DNA of 34,649 nucleotides, from NCBI GenBank assembly GCA_025465355.1, contig JAODNN010000160.1, forward strand, positions 1-34,649, read 5' to 3'. Below the pieces are notes generated by a model, which saw only the letters and a list, made by a program, of their open reading frames with translations, made no database searches and had not been told where the DNA came from. Made by a program: the position numbers and the translations under genes. Origin of the DNA: Blastococcus sp. GTDB lineage: Bacteria > Actinomycetota > Actinomycetes > Mycobacteriales > Geodermatophilaceae. Below, piece by piece: positions 1-10,550 of this stretch; within the stretch, counting starts at the first letter, position 1; every line of letters begins with the position of its first letter.

Positions 1-34
1 CCGAGGGAACGGTCCGTGGGCAGCCGGCGCGGGC

Positions 35-391
35 TCACTGACGGCGCGGGTTGGGCGGCGCCGGATCGACCGGCTTGGTCGTCTCGGGGCGCATCGGTGG
101 CCGGGTCGGCGGTCCGGCCTTCGCCTCGGACACCGGTGGCCGGCCGGCCGGCGGGGGAGGCGCCTCGGGCTTGAGCTCGAACGGGCTGCCCTCGGAGGGT
201 TGAGCGCCCTCGCGCAGCTCCTGGAGCCAGTTCTCCATCACCTCGATCACCGGCAGCCGGTTGGCGTGTGACCGCTCGAACTCCAGCAGCTGCTGCACGC
301 CGTCCGCATCGAGCTGGCGGATCCGGTGCCTCAGCGTGTCCAGGGGGAGATGGTCGTAGTCGGGCAGCGGCAGAGCTTTGTGCTCAGGCAT
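35..391 (-). CDS. Conserved hypothetical protein with proline-rich tail
   Basis: This is a 118-residue protein with an ATG start (389-391) and a TGA stop. The N-terminal ~65 residues are charged and probably helical. They begin with the pattern LPLPDYDHLPL followed by HRIRQLDADGVQQLL and a segment ending VMENWLQELREGA. The last ~50 residues are rich in proline, glycine and arginine and look disordered. I know this N-terminal pattern from short uncharacterised actinobacterial proteins, but I know no function for it. No signal peptide or membrane segment is visible. It lies 109 bases downstream of glpD on the same strand, so it could be co-transcribed with the glycerol operon, but nothing in its sequence ties it to glycerol metabolism. 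Confidence 0.75.
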   Translation of the reverse strand: MPEHKALPLPDYDHLPLDTLRHRIRQLDADGVQQLLEFERSHANRLPVIEVMENWLQELREGAQPSEGSPFELKPEAPPPPAGRPPVSEAKAGPPTRPPMRPETTKPVDPAPPNPRRQ

Positions 392-500
392 GCCGAGCGC
401 GTACCCCTCTCCGGCTCCTGCGACACCGCGCGGGAGGCAACGGTCCGCACCCGGTCGCAGCTGCTGCCCGAGGACGCGCCCACGCCCTCCGCCGGGTCGG

Positions 501-2213
501 TCAGGTCATGCTGTCCACGCCGACGCGCACGTCGGGTGCGCCGAGCCGGGCGGCGTCGGCGGTCTGGTCGTCAGGTTGCTCCTGCGACTCACGCTCGGCC
601 TTGACCCGGAGCCGGTAGTGCTCCACCTCGTTGTCGACCTGCTCGGCTGTCCAGCCCAGCAACGGCGCGACGATCTCTGCCACCTCGGCCGCGGCGGCCT
701 CACCGCGGTCGGGGACCTCGATCGAGATCCGCATGCGCCGGGTGAGCAGGTCGTCCAGGTGCAGTGCTCCCTCGGAGCTTGCGGCGTAGTGCGCCTCGGC
801 TTTGAGGTATTCCGGCGCGCTCTCCAGGGGCTGCCCGAGCTCCGGGTGCTCGGCGATCAGGTCGAGCAACTCGGTGGACAGCGTGCCGTAGCGATGCAGC
901 AGGTGCTCGATGGTCGACACCGGCAGGCCGGTGCGCTCCGCGGTGAGGTGCCGGGAGTTCCACGCGGCGGCGTAGCCCTCCGCGCCGACCAGCGGTACGC
1001 GATCGGTGATCGAAGGAGACACCGCCCGCTCCAGACCGTGCACCGCGGAGTCCACCGCGTCCTTGGCCATCACGCGGTACGTCGTGTACTTCCCACCCGC
1101 GATGACGGTCAGCCCGCGGACCGGGCTGGAGACTGCGTGCTCGCGCGAGAGTTTGCTCGTCGCCTCCGATTCACCGGCGAGCAGTGGGCGCAACCCGGCG
1201 TAGACGCCCACCACGTCCTCTCGTGTGAGGGGGTCCTGCAGCAGCGAGTTGGCGTGCTCCAGCAGATAGTCGATGTCGCTGCGGCTGGCCGCCGGATGGG
1301 CGTGGTCGAGGTTCCAGTCGGTGTCCGTCGTCCCGATGATCCAGTGGCTGCCCCACGGGATGATGAACAGCAGGCTCTTCTCGGTGCGGGTGATGATGCC
1401 GGTGGCGCTGTTGATCCGGTTCCGCGGGATGACGAGGTGGACCCCCTTCGACGCGCGGACCTGGAACTGGCCACGCCCGCCGACCATGTGCTGGATCTCG
1501 TCGGTCCAGGTCCCGGTCGCGTTGATCACCTGCTGTGCCCTGATAGGGAATTCCTCGCCGCTCTCCAGGTCGCGTACGCGGACCCCGGCAACCCGGTCGT
1601 CCTCCCGCAGGAACCCGACGACCCGCGTGCTGTTCACGCAGAGCGCGCCGTAGCTCGCCGCGGTGCGCGCCAGCATCATCGTGTGCCGGGCGTCGTCGAC
1701 CTGGCCCTCGTAGAACCGGATGGCGCCGCGGATGACCGATCGCTTCCCGGACGGGAAGGACTCGGTCGTCTTCTTCCGGCTCAGGTACCGGGCATGGGAG
1801 GGGACGCCCCGTCCGGCGCCCATGAGGTCGTACACGCCGATGCCCAGCCCGACGTAGGCACGGTCGATGGGCTTCTCCAGGGGGTAGATGAACGGCACCG
1901 GCCGCGCGAGATGGGGGGCCAGGGTGGTGAGCAGGAGGCTGCGTTCCCGCAGCGCCTCGAACACCAGGGCGAAGTTGAACTGCTCCAGGTAGCGCAGCCC
2001 GCCGTGGATGAGCTTGCTCGACCGGCTCGACGTGCCGGCCGCGTAGTCCCGTGCCTCGACCAGGCCGACCCGCAAGCCCCGGGTGACGGCATCGAGGGCG
2101 GAGCCGGATCCCACGACGCCGCCGCCGATGACCAGGACGTCGAGCTCCTCCCTCCGGAGTCGTTCCAGGGCGGCGGTGCGGGTGGCAGGGCTCAGCCGTT
2201 CGGCGATCGTCAC
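501..2213 (-). CDS. glpD: Glycerol-3-phosphate dehydrogenase (aerobic, FAD-dependent)
   Basis: GlpD is a membrane-associated flavoenzyme that oxidises glycerol-3-phosphate to dihydroxyacetone phosphate and passes electrons to the quinone pool. The 570-residue product has the N-terminal FAD dinucleotide fold (DVLVIGGGVVGSG, residues ~25-37), the family segment SSRSSKLIHGGLRYLE and the later GTTDTDW and IAGGKYTTYR segments. The C-terminal ~130 residues match the usual C-terminal domain of actinobacterial GlpD. The length is normal. The GTG start has GAAGGAG five bases upstream. It is the last gene of glpF-glpK-glpX-glpD, 45 bases after glpX. The C-terminal ~25 residues are acidic and low in complexity and are probably not needed for catalysis. 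Confidence 0.96.
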   Translation of the reverse strand: MTIAERLSPATRTAALERLRREELDVLVIGGGVVGSGSALDAVTRGLRVGLVEARDYAAGTSSRSSKLIHGGLRYLEQFNFALVFEALRERSLLLTTLAPHLARPVPFIYPLEKPIDRAYVGLGIGVYDLMGAGRGVPSHARYLSRKKTTESFPSGKRSVIRGAIRFYEGQVDDARHTMMLARTAASYGALCVNSTRVVGFLREDDRVAGVRVRDLESGEEFPIRAQQVINATGTWTDEIQHMVGGRGQFQVRASKGVHLVIPRNRINSATGIITRTEKSLLFIIPWGSHWIIGTTDTDWNLDHAHPAASRSDIDYLLEHANSLLQDPLTREDVVGVYAGLRPLLAGESEATSKLSREHAVSSPVRGLTVIAGGKYTTYRVMAKDAVDSAVHGLERAVSPSITDRVPLVGAEGYAAAWNSRHLTAERTGLPVSTIEHLLHRYGTLSTELLDLIAEHPELGQPLESAPEYLKAEAHYAASSEGALHLDDLLTRRMRISIEVPDRGEAAAAEVAEIVAPLLGWTAEQVDNEVEHYRLRVKAERESQEQPDDQTADAARLGAPDVRVGVDSMT

Positions 2214-2258
2214 AGCGGCTCCTTCAGTGCAGGCAGCAAGCGGGCATCGCTGCGGCGT

Positions 2259-3260
2259 CTAGTGGCTGATCAGGTTCGAGCGGCTGCGGTCGTGCCGGGT
2301 CTGGATGAGGCGGATCGCTCCGGATCTCGACCGCATGGACAAGGACCAGGTGACGACCGAGGCCGGCTGGAAGCGGACGCCGGGGAGCAGCGCACCCCCG
2401 GTGACCCCGGTGGCGGCGAAGAACACGTCGCCGCCGGAGACCAGATCGGTGGTCGTCAGGATCCGGTCGAGGTCGTGGCCGAAGTCGAGCGCGGCTCTGC
2501 GCTCTTCCTCGTCCCGCGGCTGGAGCCGGCCGAACATCGCACCCTCGCTGCAGCGTAGGGCGCACGCGGCGATCACCCCTTCGGGGGTGCCGCCGACTCC
2601 CATCAGCAGATCCACGCCGGAGTCGGGCTGACCCACCGCGATCGCTCCGGCGACGTCACCGTCGAGCAGCGATCTGACCGCCGCCCCCGTGGCGCGGATC
2701 TCCGCCATCAGGTCGGTGTGGCGGGGCCGGTCCAGGACGGCGACGGTCAGGTCGGCCGGCTGCTTGCCCACCGCGCGGGCTACCGCGGACAGGATGTCTG
2801 CGACCGGGGCCTCGGGGTCGACCGAGTCGGCAGCTTGGGTCGGCACCACGAGCTTGTGCATGTAGACGCACGGGCCGGGGTCGAACATGGTCCCCCGCTC
2901 GGAGAGCCCCACCACGGCGATGGCGTCGGGCAGGCCCTTGGCCGCCGCGGTCGTCCCGTCGACCGGATCCACCGCGATGTCGACCTCGGGGTCCGACCCG
3001 TTCCCGACCTGCTCGCCGTTGAACAGCATCGGGGCCGCGTCCTTCTCCCCCTCGCCGATCACCACCACGCCACTCATCCCGACCGATCCCAGGACCGGGC
3101 GCATGGCGTCGACCGCGGCCTGGTCGACGCGGTTCTTGTCCCCTCGGCCCACGAAGCGCGCCGAGGAGATCGCCGCGGCCTCGGTGGCACGGACCAGTTC
3201 CAGCGCCAGGTTGCGGTCAGGGTCGAGCGCCAGCCCCCCGGCGGGGGCGGTTGCGGTCAT
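2259..3260 (-). CDS. glpX: Class II fructose-1,6-bisphosphatase
   Basis: GlpX hydrolyses fructose-1,6-bisphosphate to fructose-6-phosphate in gluconeogenesis, which is needed when cells grow on glycerol. The 333-residue protein shows the class II signatures: [17 protein letters not shown] near residue 38, the acidic metal-binding segment [19 protein letters not shown] (~residues 98-104) and GVGGTPEGV. The ATG overlaps the glpK stop as ATGA, so translation is probably coupled. The reading frame ends in TAG, one of four ordinary TAG stops in the window. The family assignment is firm. Its position between glpK and glpD suggests that glycerol uptake and hexose synthesis are co-regulated here. Confidence 0.96.
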   Translation of the reverse strand: MTATAPAGGLALDPDRNLALELVRATEAAAISSARFVGRGDKNRVDQAAVDAMRPVLGSVGMSGVVVIGEGEKDAAPMLFNGEQVGNGSDPEVDIAVDPVDGTTAAAKGLPDAIAVVGLSERGTMFDPGPCVYMHKLVVPTQAADSVDPEAPVADILSAVARAVGKQPADLTVAVLDRPRHTDLMAEIRATGAAVRSLLDGDVAGAIAVGQPDSGVDLLMGVGGTPEGVIAACALRCSEGAMFGRLQPRDEEERRAALDFGHDLDRILTTTDLVSGGDVFFAATGVTGGALLPGVRFQPASVVTWSLSMRSRSGAIRLIQTRHDRSRSNLISH

Positions 3261-4801
3261 GCGTCGGGAGCCGCCTCGGCGTCGCCGTCGACGTCCACCC
3301 AGTCCAGAGTCCGCTGCACGGCCTTGCGCCAGCCGGCGGCCCCGGTCGCCCGCTGCTGGTCATCCCACTGCGGCTGCCAGCGGCGGTCCTCGTTCCAGTT
3401 CTCCCGCAACTCGTCGGTGTTCTTCCAGAAGCCGACGGCCAGCCCGGCCGCGTACGCGGCGCCGAGCGCGGTGGTCTCGGCCACCACCGGCCGGCTGACC
3501 GGGACGCCGAGGATGTCGGCCTGCATCTGCATGCACAGTTGGTTGGCGGTCACCCCACCGTCGACCTTCAGGACGTCGAGGCGGACTCCGGAATCCTTCT
3601 CCATCGCCTCGGCGACGTCCCGGCTCTGATAGCAGATGGCTTCCAGCGTGGCGCGGGTGATGTGCGCCCTGGTGTTGAAGCGGGACAGCCCGACGATCGC
3701 GCCGCGCGCATCGGAGCGCCAGTACGGGGCGAACAGGCCGGAGAAGGCCGGCACGAAGTAGACCCCACCGTTGTCGGGCACCTCCCCGGCCAACTGCTCG
3801 CTCTCGGCCGCGTCCCTGATGATGCCCAGCTGGTCGCGCAGCCACTGGACCGCCGAGCCGGTGACCGCGATCGAACCCTCGAGGGCGTAGCGGACCGGCT
3901 CGTCGCCGAACTTGTAGCAGACGGTCGTCAGCAAGCCCGCCTTCGACCGCACCAGCTCGGTGCCGGTGTTGAGCAGCAGGAAGTTGCCGGTGCCGTAGGT
4001 GTTCTTGGCCTCGCCGGGGGCGAAGCAGACCTGGCCGACCATGGCTGCCTGCTGGTCACCGAGGTCGCCGGTCAGCATGATCTCCCCGCCGAGGGGACCG
4101 CCGGTCCGGATGGTGCCGTAGCCCTCCGGGTCCGAGGAGGGGCGGATCTCCGGCAGCATCGGCCGCGGGATGCCGAAGAAGGACAGCAGCTCGTCGTCCC
4201 AGTCCAGCGTCTCGAGGTTCATGAGCATCGTGCGGCTGGCGTTGGTGACGTCGGTGACGTGCCGGCCGCCGTCGATGCCGCCGGTCAGGTTCCACAGCAG
4301 CCACGTGTCGGTGTTGCCGAAGAGCGCATCGCCGCGCTCGGCGGCCTCCCGGGCGCCGTCGACGTTCTCGAGGATCCACTGCACCTTGCCGGCAGAGAAG
4401 TACGTCGCGGGGGGCAGTCCGGCCTTGCGCCGGATGACGTCGCCGCGCCCGTCCCGGTCAAGAGCCGAGGCGATCCGGTCGGTACGGGTGTCCTGCCAGA
4501 CGATGGCGTTGTACAACGGGCGGCCGGTGCGCCGGTCCCACACCACGGTGGTCTCGCGCTGGTTGGTGATGCCGATCGCGGCCAGGTCCGAGGAGCCGAG
4601 GCCCATCTGGTTCATGACCGATCGGATGACGGTCTGGGTCCGCTCCCTGATCTCGACCGGGTTGTGCTCCACCCAGCCGGCCCGCGGCAGGATCTGCTCG
4701 TGCTCGAGTTGGAACTTGCCCCGCTCGTTGCCGGCATGGTCGAAGACCATGAACCGGGTGCTGGTCGTGCCCTGGTCGACGGCTCCTACGAAGTCAGCCA
4801 C
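3257..4801 (-). CDS. glpK: Glycerol kinase
   Basis: Glycerol kinase phosphorylates glycerol with ATP, trapping it as glycerol-3-phosphate. The protein has the FGGY-kinase N-terminal phosphate-binding loop [12 protein letters not shown], followed by [18 protein letters not shown], the substrate segment WQDTRTDRI, and the C-terminal motif [21 protein letters not shown] chose the GTG at 4801 (514 residues) because the product then begins [13 protein letters not shown], as glycerol kinases usually do. An AGGAG lies 11 bases upstream. The in-frame GTG at 4813 would share its G with that ribosome site. With this start the gene overlaps the glpF stop by 8 bases and the glpX start by 4, so the three genes form a tightly coupled operon. 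Confidence 0.96.
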   Translation of the reverse strand: MADFVGAVDQGTTSTRFMVFDHAGNERGKFQLEHEQILPRAGWVEHNPVEIRERTQTVIRSVMNQMGLGSSDLAAIGITNQRETTVVWDRRTGRPLYNAIVWQDTRTDRIASALDRDGRGDVIRRKAGLPPATYFSAGKVQWILENVDGAREAAERGDALFGNTDTWLLWNLTGGIDGGRHVTDVTNASRTMLMNLETLDWDDELLSFFGIPRPMLPEIRPSSDPEGYGTIRTGGPLGGEIMLTGDLGDQQAAMVGQVCFAPGEAKNTYGTGNFLLLNTGTELVRSKAGLLTTVCYKFGDEPVRYALEGSIAVTGSAVQWLRDQLGIIRDAAESEQLAGEVPDNGGVYFVPAFSGLFAPYWRSDARGAIVGLSRFNTRAHITRATLEAICYQSRDVAEAMEKDSGVRLDVLKVDGGVTANQLCMQMQADILGVPVSRPVVAETTALGAAYAAGLAVGFWKNTDELRENWNEDRRWQPQWDDQQRATGAAGWRKAVQRTLDWVDVDGDAEAAPDA

Positions 4802-5696
4802 GGGTCGTTCCACTCCTAGTGTCGGTGGTCGCGTCGGCCGTCTGGCCGTCGGTGTGCTCGTGTGCCCGCGCCTTGTCCAGTTCGGGGTCGGTCGGCACGC
4901 GCCCCGGCTCCTGCTCCTCCTCCGGGAGCGGCAGGAAGCGGCCGACGATCAGGTCGTAGAGACCGGCGCCGAGGACGCCGCCTATCAGCGGTCCGATGAT
5001 CGGGACCCAGAAGTACAAGCTCCCGTACTGATCTCGCCAGGCGGTGCCGTACCCGGTGATGTAGGACGCCAGCCGGGGGCCGAAGTCACGGGCCGGGTTG
5101 ATCGCGTAGCCCGCGTTGGTGCCCCACGCGAAGCCGATCGCCACGACGATGAGCCCGATGATCCAGGGGGCGAGGTTGGCGGCGGGGGAGGTGTTGCGGA
5201 CGTCGGTGACCGCCTGGACCAGGAACAGCAGGATCGCCGTGCCGACGATCTGGTCCAGGAACGCGGTGCCGACGCTGACCGGCAGCGCCCCGTTGCCCGG
5301 CAGGGTGGAGAACACCCCCTGCGTCTTGAAGGTGTGGCCGGGGTCCGCCGCGTTCAGGACGTCGGCGTAGACCCACCGCACGAGCAGCGCCGCGGCGAAG
5401 GCCCCGAGGACCTGCGCGACCGCGTAGGGGCCCACCTTGCGCCACGGGAACCCGCGGAAGACGGCCTGCGCGACGGTGACGGCGGGGTTGAGGTGGGCGC
5501 CGCTGACGCGTGCGGCGGTGTAGACGCCGAAGACCACGCCGAGGCCCCATGCCCAGGCGATGCTGTCGTGGCCGCCGAGGCCACCGCCCACGACCTGGGC
5601 CACCACGCCGACGCCGAACAGGATCAGGATCATCGTCCCGGCGAACTCGGAAAACAGCTCAGCGACGAGGAGCTTTCTCGGGAGGGGTTCGGTCAC
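4794..5696 (-). CDS. glpF: Glycerol facilitator (MIP/aquaglyceroporin family)
   Basis: This integral membrane channel admits glycerol by facilitated diffusion. The 300-residue product has six predicted membrane spans and both pore motifs of the family. They are HLNPAVTV in the first half and [12 protein letters not shown] in the second. The second carries D after NPAR, typical of glycerol-conducting members. The C-terminal ~40 residues form an acidic, polar cytoplasmic tail. The GTG start has GAAGGG eight bases upstream. It is the first gene of the glp operon, which fits a chain of entry (GlpF), kinase (GlpK) and oxidation (GlpD). No glpR or GylR-type regulator gene is in the window. Confidence 0.95.
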   Translation of the reverse strand: MTEPLPRKLLVAELFSEFAGTMILILFGVGVVAQVVGGGLGGHDSIAWAWGLGVVFGVYTAARVSGAHLNPAVTVAQAVFRGFPWRKVGPYAVAQVLGAFAAALLVRWVYADVLNAADPGHTFKTQGVFSTLPGNGALPVSVGTAFLDQIVGTAILLFLVQAVTDVRNTSPAANLAPWIIGLIVVAIGFAWGTNAGYAINPARDFGPRLASYITGYGTAWRDQYGSLYFWVPIIGPLIGGVLGAGLYDLIVGRFLPLPEEEQEPGRVPTDPELDKARAHEHTDGQTADATTDTRSGTTRG

Positions 5697-5895
5697 GGCA
5701 GGCGCCCTTCGGCTGGATCGGACGGTCTCTCGGTCCCGACTGCGCCGCGCTCCCCGTGTGGTTGTTCACCGGATCCCGGGAGTTTCTGTGTCGACGGAAC
5801 GATAACGACCAGTTGTGATCACCGCCACTACTTTGGTCGCCTCCGCGCCCCGCCCTGATGCCGGCGGTCGTGGGTCCGGAACCCAGGCCCTCCGC
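5697..5895. promoter_or_regulatory. Leader/promoter region of the glp operon
   Basis: The 199 bases between the exporter permease stop and the glpF start should hold the glp promoter, because glpF is the first gene of its operon. A short A+T-richer island around 5790-5835 stands out and contains the repeated element CGATAACGA/CGTTATCGTT. I cannot assign -35 and -10 boxes or a regulator with confidence, and I see no clear terminator for the upstream exporter operon. Confidence 0.35.
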
Positions 5896-6676
5896 TCAGC
5901 GGGCCAGGCGCCCCAGCAGCGCGGACGCCGCGCCGATCGCGGCGAGCGCGGTCAGGCTGAGGACCGCGAAGTCCAGCCACAGTGTCGTCGGCGTCCCGAG
6001 CAGCAGCCCGCGCAGCGCGGACACCTCGTAGCTCAGCGGGTTGACCGCGCTGATCGCCTGCAGCCAGCCGGGCATCACCGACACCGGGTAGAGGGCGTTC
6101 GAGGCGAAGAACAACGGCATCATGATCGCCTGCCCGATGCCCATCAGTCGGTCGCGCTTGAGCACCAGCCCGGCGATGGTCACCGAGAGACAGCAGAAGA
6201 ACGCCGCGCCGAGCAGGACGACGACCAGCACGCCCAGCAGCTTCAGCGGGTTGGCCGTGTACCGGACGCCGAGCAGCAGAGCCACCACCAGGATCGCCAC
6301 CGCCTGCGCGAGCGACCGGATGCCCGCCGCGAACGCCTTGCCGGTGACCAGCGCGGCCCGCGGCGTCGGCGTCACCAGCAGTTTGGTGAGCACGCCGGCG
6401 TCGCGCTCCCAGATGATCTGGATGCCGTAGAAGATCGAGACGAACAGGGCCGACTGGGCGATGATCCCGGCCGACAGATAATCCAGGTATGGAACGTTCC
6501 CGGATGGGATGGCCCGTAGCCGGGTGAAGGTCTGCCCGAAGACGACCAGCCACAGGATCGGCTGGATCAGCCGGGTGACCACCTCCGACCGGTCGTGCCG
6601 CAGCTTCTGCAGCTCCACGAGGCAGAAGGTGCCCACCCGCGACACCAGCCGCCGGGCGGCGGCCGGCGGCCGCCGG

Positions 6677-7504
<828 letters not shown>

Positions 7505-7506
7505 GG

Positions 7507-7983
7507 TCAGCTTCCCTCCAGGTCCTGCATGGCGCTGACCAGGCGCGCCAACGCCGGAACCGCGGCGGTCAGTGCCGCGCGGTCGTCGGCGCCGAGCCGG
7601 CCGAGCGCTTCGGCGGCGAGTTCGGCGCGGTGGTCGCGCCAGCCCTCGATGCGGGTCCGTGCCGCCGTCGTCACGTGCAGACGGGCGACGCGGCGGTCGG
7701 CCGGGTCGGGCTCCCGCCGCAGCACCCCCGCGTCGGTCAGCTGGTGGACCAGCGTGGACACGGTGTTGCCCGCCAGCCCGAGAGATTCCGCGGCTTCGCT
7801 CACCGCGATGCCGGGCTCACGCCGCACCAGCCGGACCAGCTCGATCTGCGAGCCCGACAGCGTCGCGGCCGGCCACGGGCGGCCCGCCGTCCGTCGCACC
7901 TGGCGGCGGACCGATCCGAGCGACTCGAACAACTGCTCGGCGAGCCGGAGATCCTCCGGGTGCTGCTGCTCTGCCGGTTCCAC
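7507..7983 (-). CDS. MarR-family transcriptional regulator of the ABC exporter
   Basis: This is a winged-helix repressor-type regulator encoded directly before the exporter genes, which it probably controls along with itself. The 158-residue product has the MarR core: LSGSQIELVRLVRREPGIAV, the recognition helix region ESLGLAGNTVSTLVHQLTDAG and the wing with DPADRRVARLHVT. I chose the GTG at 7983 although an in-frame GTG exists at 8025. TATCGT lies exactly six bases upstream of 7983, and the 21-bp palindrome at 7993-8013 would otherwise fall inside the coding sequence. The same TANNNT-N6-start spacing occurs before four other genes here, so the transcript is probably leaderless. Confidence 0.9.
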   Translation of the reverse strand: MEPAEQQHPEDLRLAEQLFESLGSVRRQVRRTAGRPWPAATLSGSQIELVRLVRREPGIAVSEAAESLGLAGNTVSTLVHQLTDAGVLRREPDPADRRVARLHVTTAARTRIEGWRDHRAELAAEALGRLGADDRAALTAAVPALARLVSAMQDLEGS

Positions 7984-7989
7984 GACCCC

Positions 7990-7995
7990 ACGATA
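7990..7995 (-). promoter_or_regulatory. Putative -10 element of the MarR-exporter operon
   Basis: On the minus strand TATCGT is followed by six bases and then the GTG start at 7983, the pattern expected for a leaderless actinobacterial transcript. It overlaps the palindrome at 7993-8013, so an occupied operator would block the polymerase. Confidence 0.5.
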
Positions 7996-8013
7996 TCTCT
8001 GTTGCAGAGGTAT
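7993..8013. promoter_or_regulatory. 21-bp palindrome, probable MarR operator
   Basis: Two 9-bp arms (ATATCTCTG and CAGAGGTAT) flank a 3-bp centre (TTG) with one mismatched position. The inner five base pairs are perfect. The site lies immediately upstream of the marR start and overlaps its putative -10 box. It is also between the divergent marR and flippase genes. MarR dimers typically bind sites of this size and symmetry. Autoregulation is inferred from the position. Confidence 0.6.
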
Positions 8014-8133
8014 TGTCACGGCCACGGGGGCTGTGCGGTGTCACTTGTCCGGGGGATGCCCGAGGATCACCGCACCGGGTGTACTGACCGTGCAACAGTG
8101 CCCTCGCGAGGGTGGAACGCTGCAGGTCGGGAC

Positions 8134-10533
8134 ATGACGGGAAACGCTTCGATGAGTGAGCCGGCGGCGCCACCGCGGGTGGCCACGCAGGTCGACGTCG
8201 TCGAGTCCTGGCCGGCCCGCGTCCACCGGCCGCTGGATCTGGTCCGTCTCACGAGTCTGGTCGTCGTCCTCTTCCTGCTCGTCGGCGTGGCCGTGGTCGC
8301 CCGGGGGACCAGTCGCGGGGCCAATGACGACCTCATGCGCCTGCTCAGCCACGTACCCGCACTCATCGGTCACGCGCTGAGGCTCGTGTCCGCGTTCGGT
8401 GCCCTCGCCCTCCCGCTGGCGCTGATCGTGCGAGAGGTCGTCCGTGGGTACCAGCGTCGTCTCATCGAGGCGGTGCTCACGGGGTTGCTCGCGATCGGGG
8501 TCGCCGAGGCGATCGATCGGGTGCTTGCGGCGTACCCGTCGGGCGCGCTCTACATCTCGTTGACCCACCTTCCCGGCGGCGGCGTGGCCACCCGGCCGCT
8601 GGACACCTATCTGACCGCACTCTTCGCGTTCACGGCGGTGCTGGGCATCGCGGATGACTGGCGGTGGCGCAGGCTGCTCGTCGCGGTGACCGCTGTGTAC
8701 GTGATCTCGGCCTTCACGACGACCCAGGCCTCGTTGCAATCCTTGGTGTTGAGTCCGGTCCTCGGGCTGATCGTCGGCATCGGGGTTCGCTACGTCGCGG
8801 GCAGGGTGAACGAGCGGCCGGACGGGCACCGGATCGCGACCGCTTTGGGACGGCGGAACATTCTGATCGGCCGCCTCGAGGCGATCGAGGCGGCCGACGA
8901 CCACCGCGAGTATCTGGCCACGACGCGAACCGGTGAGCAGCTCACGGTGCTGGTGTTCGATCGGGAGCTGATCGCGTCAGGCGCGGTCTACAACATGTAT
9001 CGGATCGTTCGGCTCCGCGCCGAGCTCGCGCCCTCGCCGAAGCTCTCCCTGGAGCGGGTGACCGAGCATCGCGCGTTGCTGGCGATGGCGGCGCAGGACA
9101 CCGGGGTCCGGACGCCTCAGCTGGTGGCGAGCCTCCCGTGCGGGCCGGACACGATCGTGCTCGCCTACGAGTTCGTCGTGGCCACCCCGCTGGCCGAACC
9201 CACCGAACAACAACTCGATGAACTGTGGAGCAGCCTCAACAGGCTGCATTTCCACAGCGTCACCCATCGCGGCCTGTCGGCGGGAAAGATCCGGGTCGAC
9301 CCGCTCGGCCACGTCGTCCTCCCCATCCCGGTCAACGGCGCGGTGTTCGCCAGCGATCTGCGGGTGAGCCTGGATCGGGTGCAACTTCTGATCACCACCG
9401 CGCAGCTGGCCGGCCCTGAGCGGGCGGTTCGCACCGCGCGCAGGCACCTGACGGACGACGAGCTGGCCAGCGTTCTTCCGGTGTTGCAGCCCATCGCGCT
9501 TCCCAGCTCGACCCGCCTGGCGGTCAAGCAGCACAAGGGACTGCTCGAGGCCGTGCGCGACGAGATCCAGAAGCAGACGAATCAGCGGCCGCCCGAGCTC
9601 GTCAACGTGGAGCGCTTCCGGCCGCGTGCGGTCCTGTCGCTCGTCGCGTTGATCATCGCCGGTTATCTGATCATCGGGCAGCTGGGCTCGGTCCACCTCG
9701 CGACCGTGCTCGCAGAGGCACGGTGGCAGTGGGTGCCACTCGTCCTGCTCGCGTCGGCTCTGACCTACGTGGCGGCCGCCCTGTCGCTGACCGGATACGT
9801 GCGCGAGAAGTTGTCCTTCGGACGTACCGTGCTCGCCCAGCTCGCGGCATCGTTCGCGGGGTTCGTCACGCCACCGGCCGTGGGTGGTCTCGCGCTCAAC
9901 GCTCGCTACCTGCAGAGGGCAGCGATCCCGCCCGCGGGCATCGCCACCAGCCTGGGGCTGGCCCAGGCCGTGAACGCCGCGTCGCACGTGGTTCTGCTCC
10001 TCGCGTTCGCTGCCGCGACGGGCGCCTCGGCGAGAGACCATCTCCCGGTCCCGGGCTGGGCTTTCGGCGTCCTGGCTGCCGTGGCCGGCCTGATCCTGCT
10101 CGCGGTGGCGATCCCCGGTGCGCGGCACTGGCTCTCCGCCCGGCTGCTGCCACCGCTGCGCCAGGCGCTGTCGAGGATGCTCGACCTCGTCACCACTCCC
10201 GCCAAGCTGGCCGAAGCACTGCTGGGCGCGCTCGCGCTGAACGCCGCCTACATCGCGGCCCTCTGGTTCTCGGTGCGCGCGTTCGACGGCCCGATCAGCA
10301 TCCTGGCGGCGGCCGTGGTCTACCTGACCGGTGCGGCTATCGGATCCGTCGCGCCGACACCTGGCGGGCTCGGCGCCGTCGAAGTGGCCCTGTCCACGGG
10401 CCTGGCCGCTGTCGGCGTGCCCGGCACGGCGGCGGTGAGCGCCGTGCTGCTGTTCCGGCTCGCGACCTTCTGGCTGCCCGTCCCGCTCGGCTGGGTGGCC
10501 CTGCGCTGGCTACGAGACCGCGGGGCCGTCTAG
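8134..10533 (+). CDS. Membrane protein: kinase-like (degenerate) domain fused to MprF-type flippase domain
   Basis: This 799-residue protein has an N-terminal block of about six membrane segments (residues ~25-220), a soluble central domain (~225-490) and a C-terminal block of about eight segments. The last block resembles the lysylphosphatidylglycerol synthetase/flippase transmembrane family (UPF0104/MprF-like), including GSVAPTPGGLGAVEVALS near the C terminus. The central domain resembles an ABC1/Rio-type lipid-kinase fold. However, the catalytic-loop HRDxxxxN reads HRG....K (residues 378-385) and the DFG position reads IPV (398-400), so it is probably a pseudokinase. The ATG at 8134 and an alternative ATG at 8152 are both plausible. 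It is divergent from the MarR operon. Lipid translocation is the likely role, and the substrate is unknown. The gene ends in TAG. Confidence 0.85.
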   Translation: MTGNASMSEPAAPPRVATQVDVVESWPARVHRPLDLVRLTSLVVVLFLLVGVAVVARGTSRGANDDLMRLLSHVPALIGHALRLVSAFGALALPLALIVREVVRGYQRRLIEAVLTGLLAIGVAEAIDRVLAAYPSGALYISLTHLPGGGVATRPLDTYLTALFAFTAVLGIADDWRWRRLLVAVTAVYVISAFTTTQASLQSLVLSPVLGLIVGIGVRYVAGRVNERPDGHRIATALGRRNILIGRLEAIEAADDHREYLATTRTGEQLTVLVFDRELIASGAVYNMYRIVRLRAELAPSPKLSLERVTEHRALLAMAAQDTGVRTPQLVASLPCGPDTIVLAYEFVVATPLAEPTEQQLDELWSSLNRLHFHSVTHRGLSAGKIRVDPLGHVVLPIPVNGAVFASDLRVSLDRVQLLITTAQLAGPERAVRTARRHLTDDELASVLPVLQPIALPSSTRLAVKQHKGLLEAVRDEIQKQTNQRPPELVNVERFRPRAVLSLVALIIAGYLIIGQLGSVHLATVLAEARWQWVPLVLLASALTYVAAALSLTGYVREKLSFGRTVLAQLAASFAGFVTPPAVGGLALNARYLQRAAIPPAGIATSLGLAQAVNAASHVVLLLAFAAATGASARDHLPVPGWAFGVLAAVAGLILLAVAIPGARHWLSARLLPPLRQALSRMLDLVTTPAKLAEALLGALALNAAYIAALWFSVRAFDGPISILAAAVVYLTGAAIGSVAPTPGGLGAVEVALSTGLAAVGVPGTAAVSAVLLFRLATFWLPVPLGWVALRWLRDRGAV

Positions 10534-10550
10534 CTCAGGACGGAGAGCCC

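Noticed and set aside
378-2558. 726-codon plus-strand frame across glpD and glpX
   Set aside because: It lies opposite two well-supported genes and has low-complexity, motif-free translation.
3251-4819. 522-codon plus-strand frame opposite glpK
   Set aside because: It is the antisense shadow of glycerol kinase, whose domains account for the whole interval.
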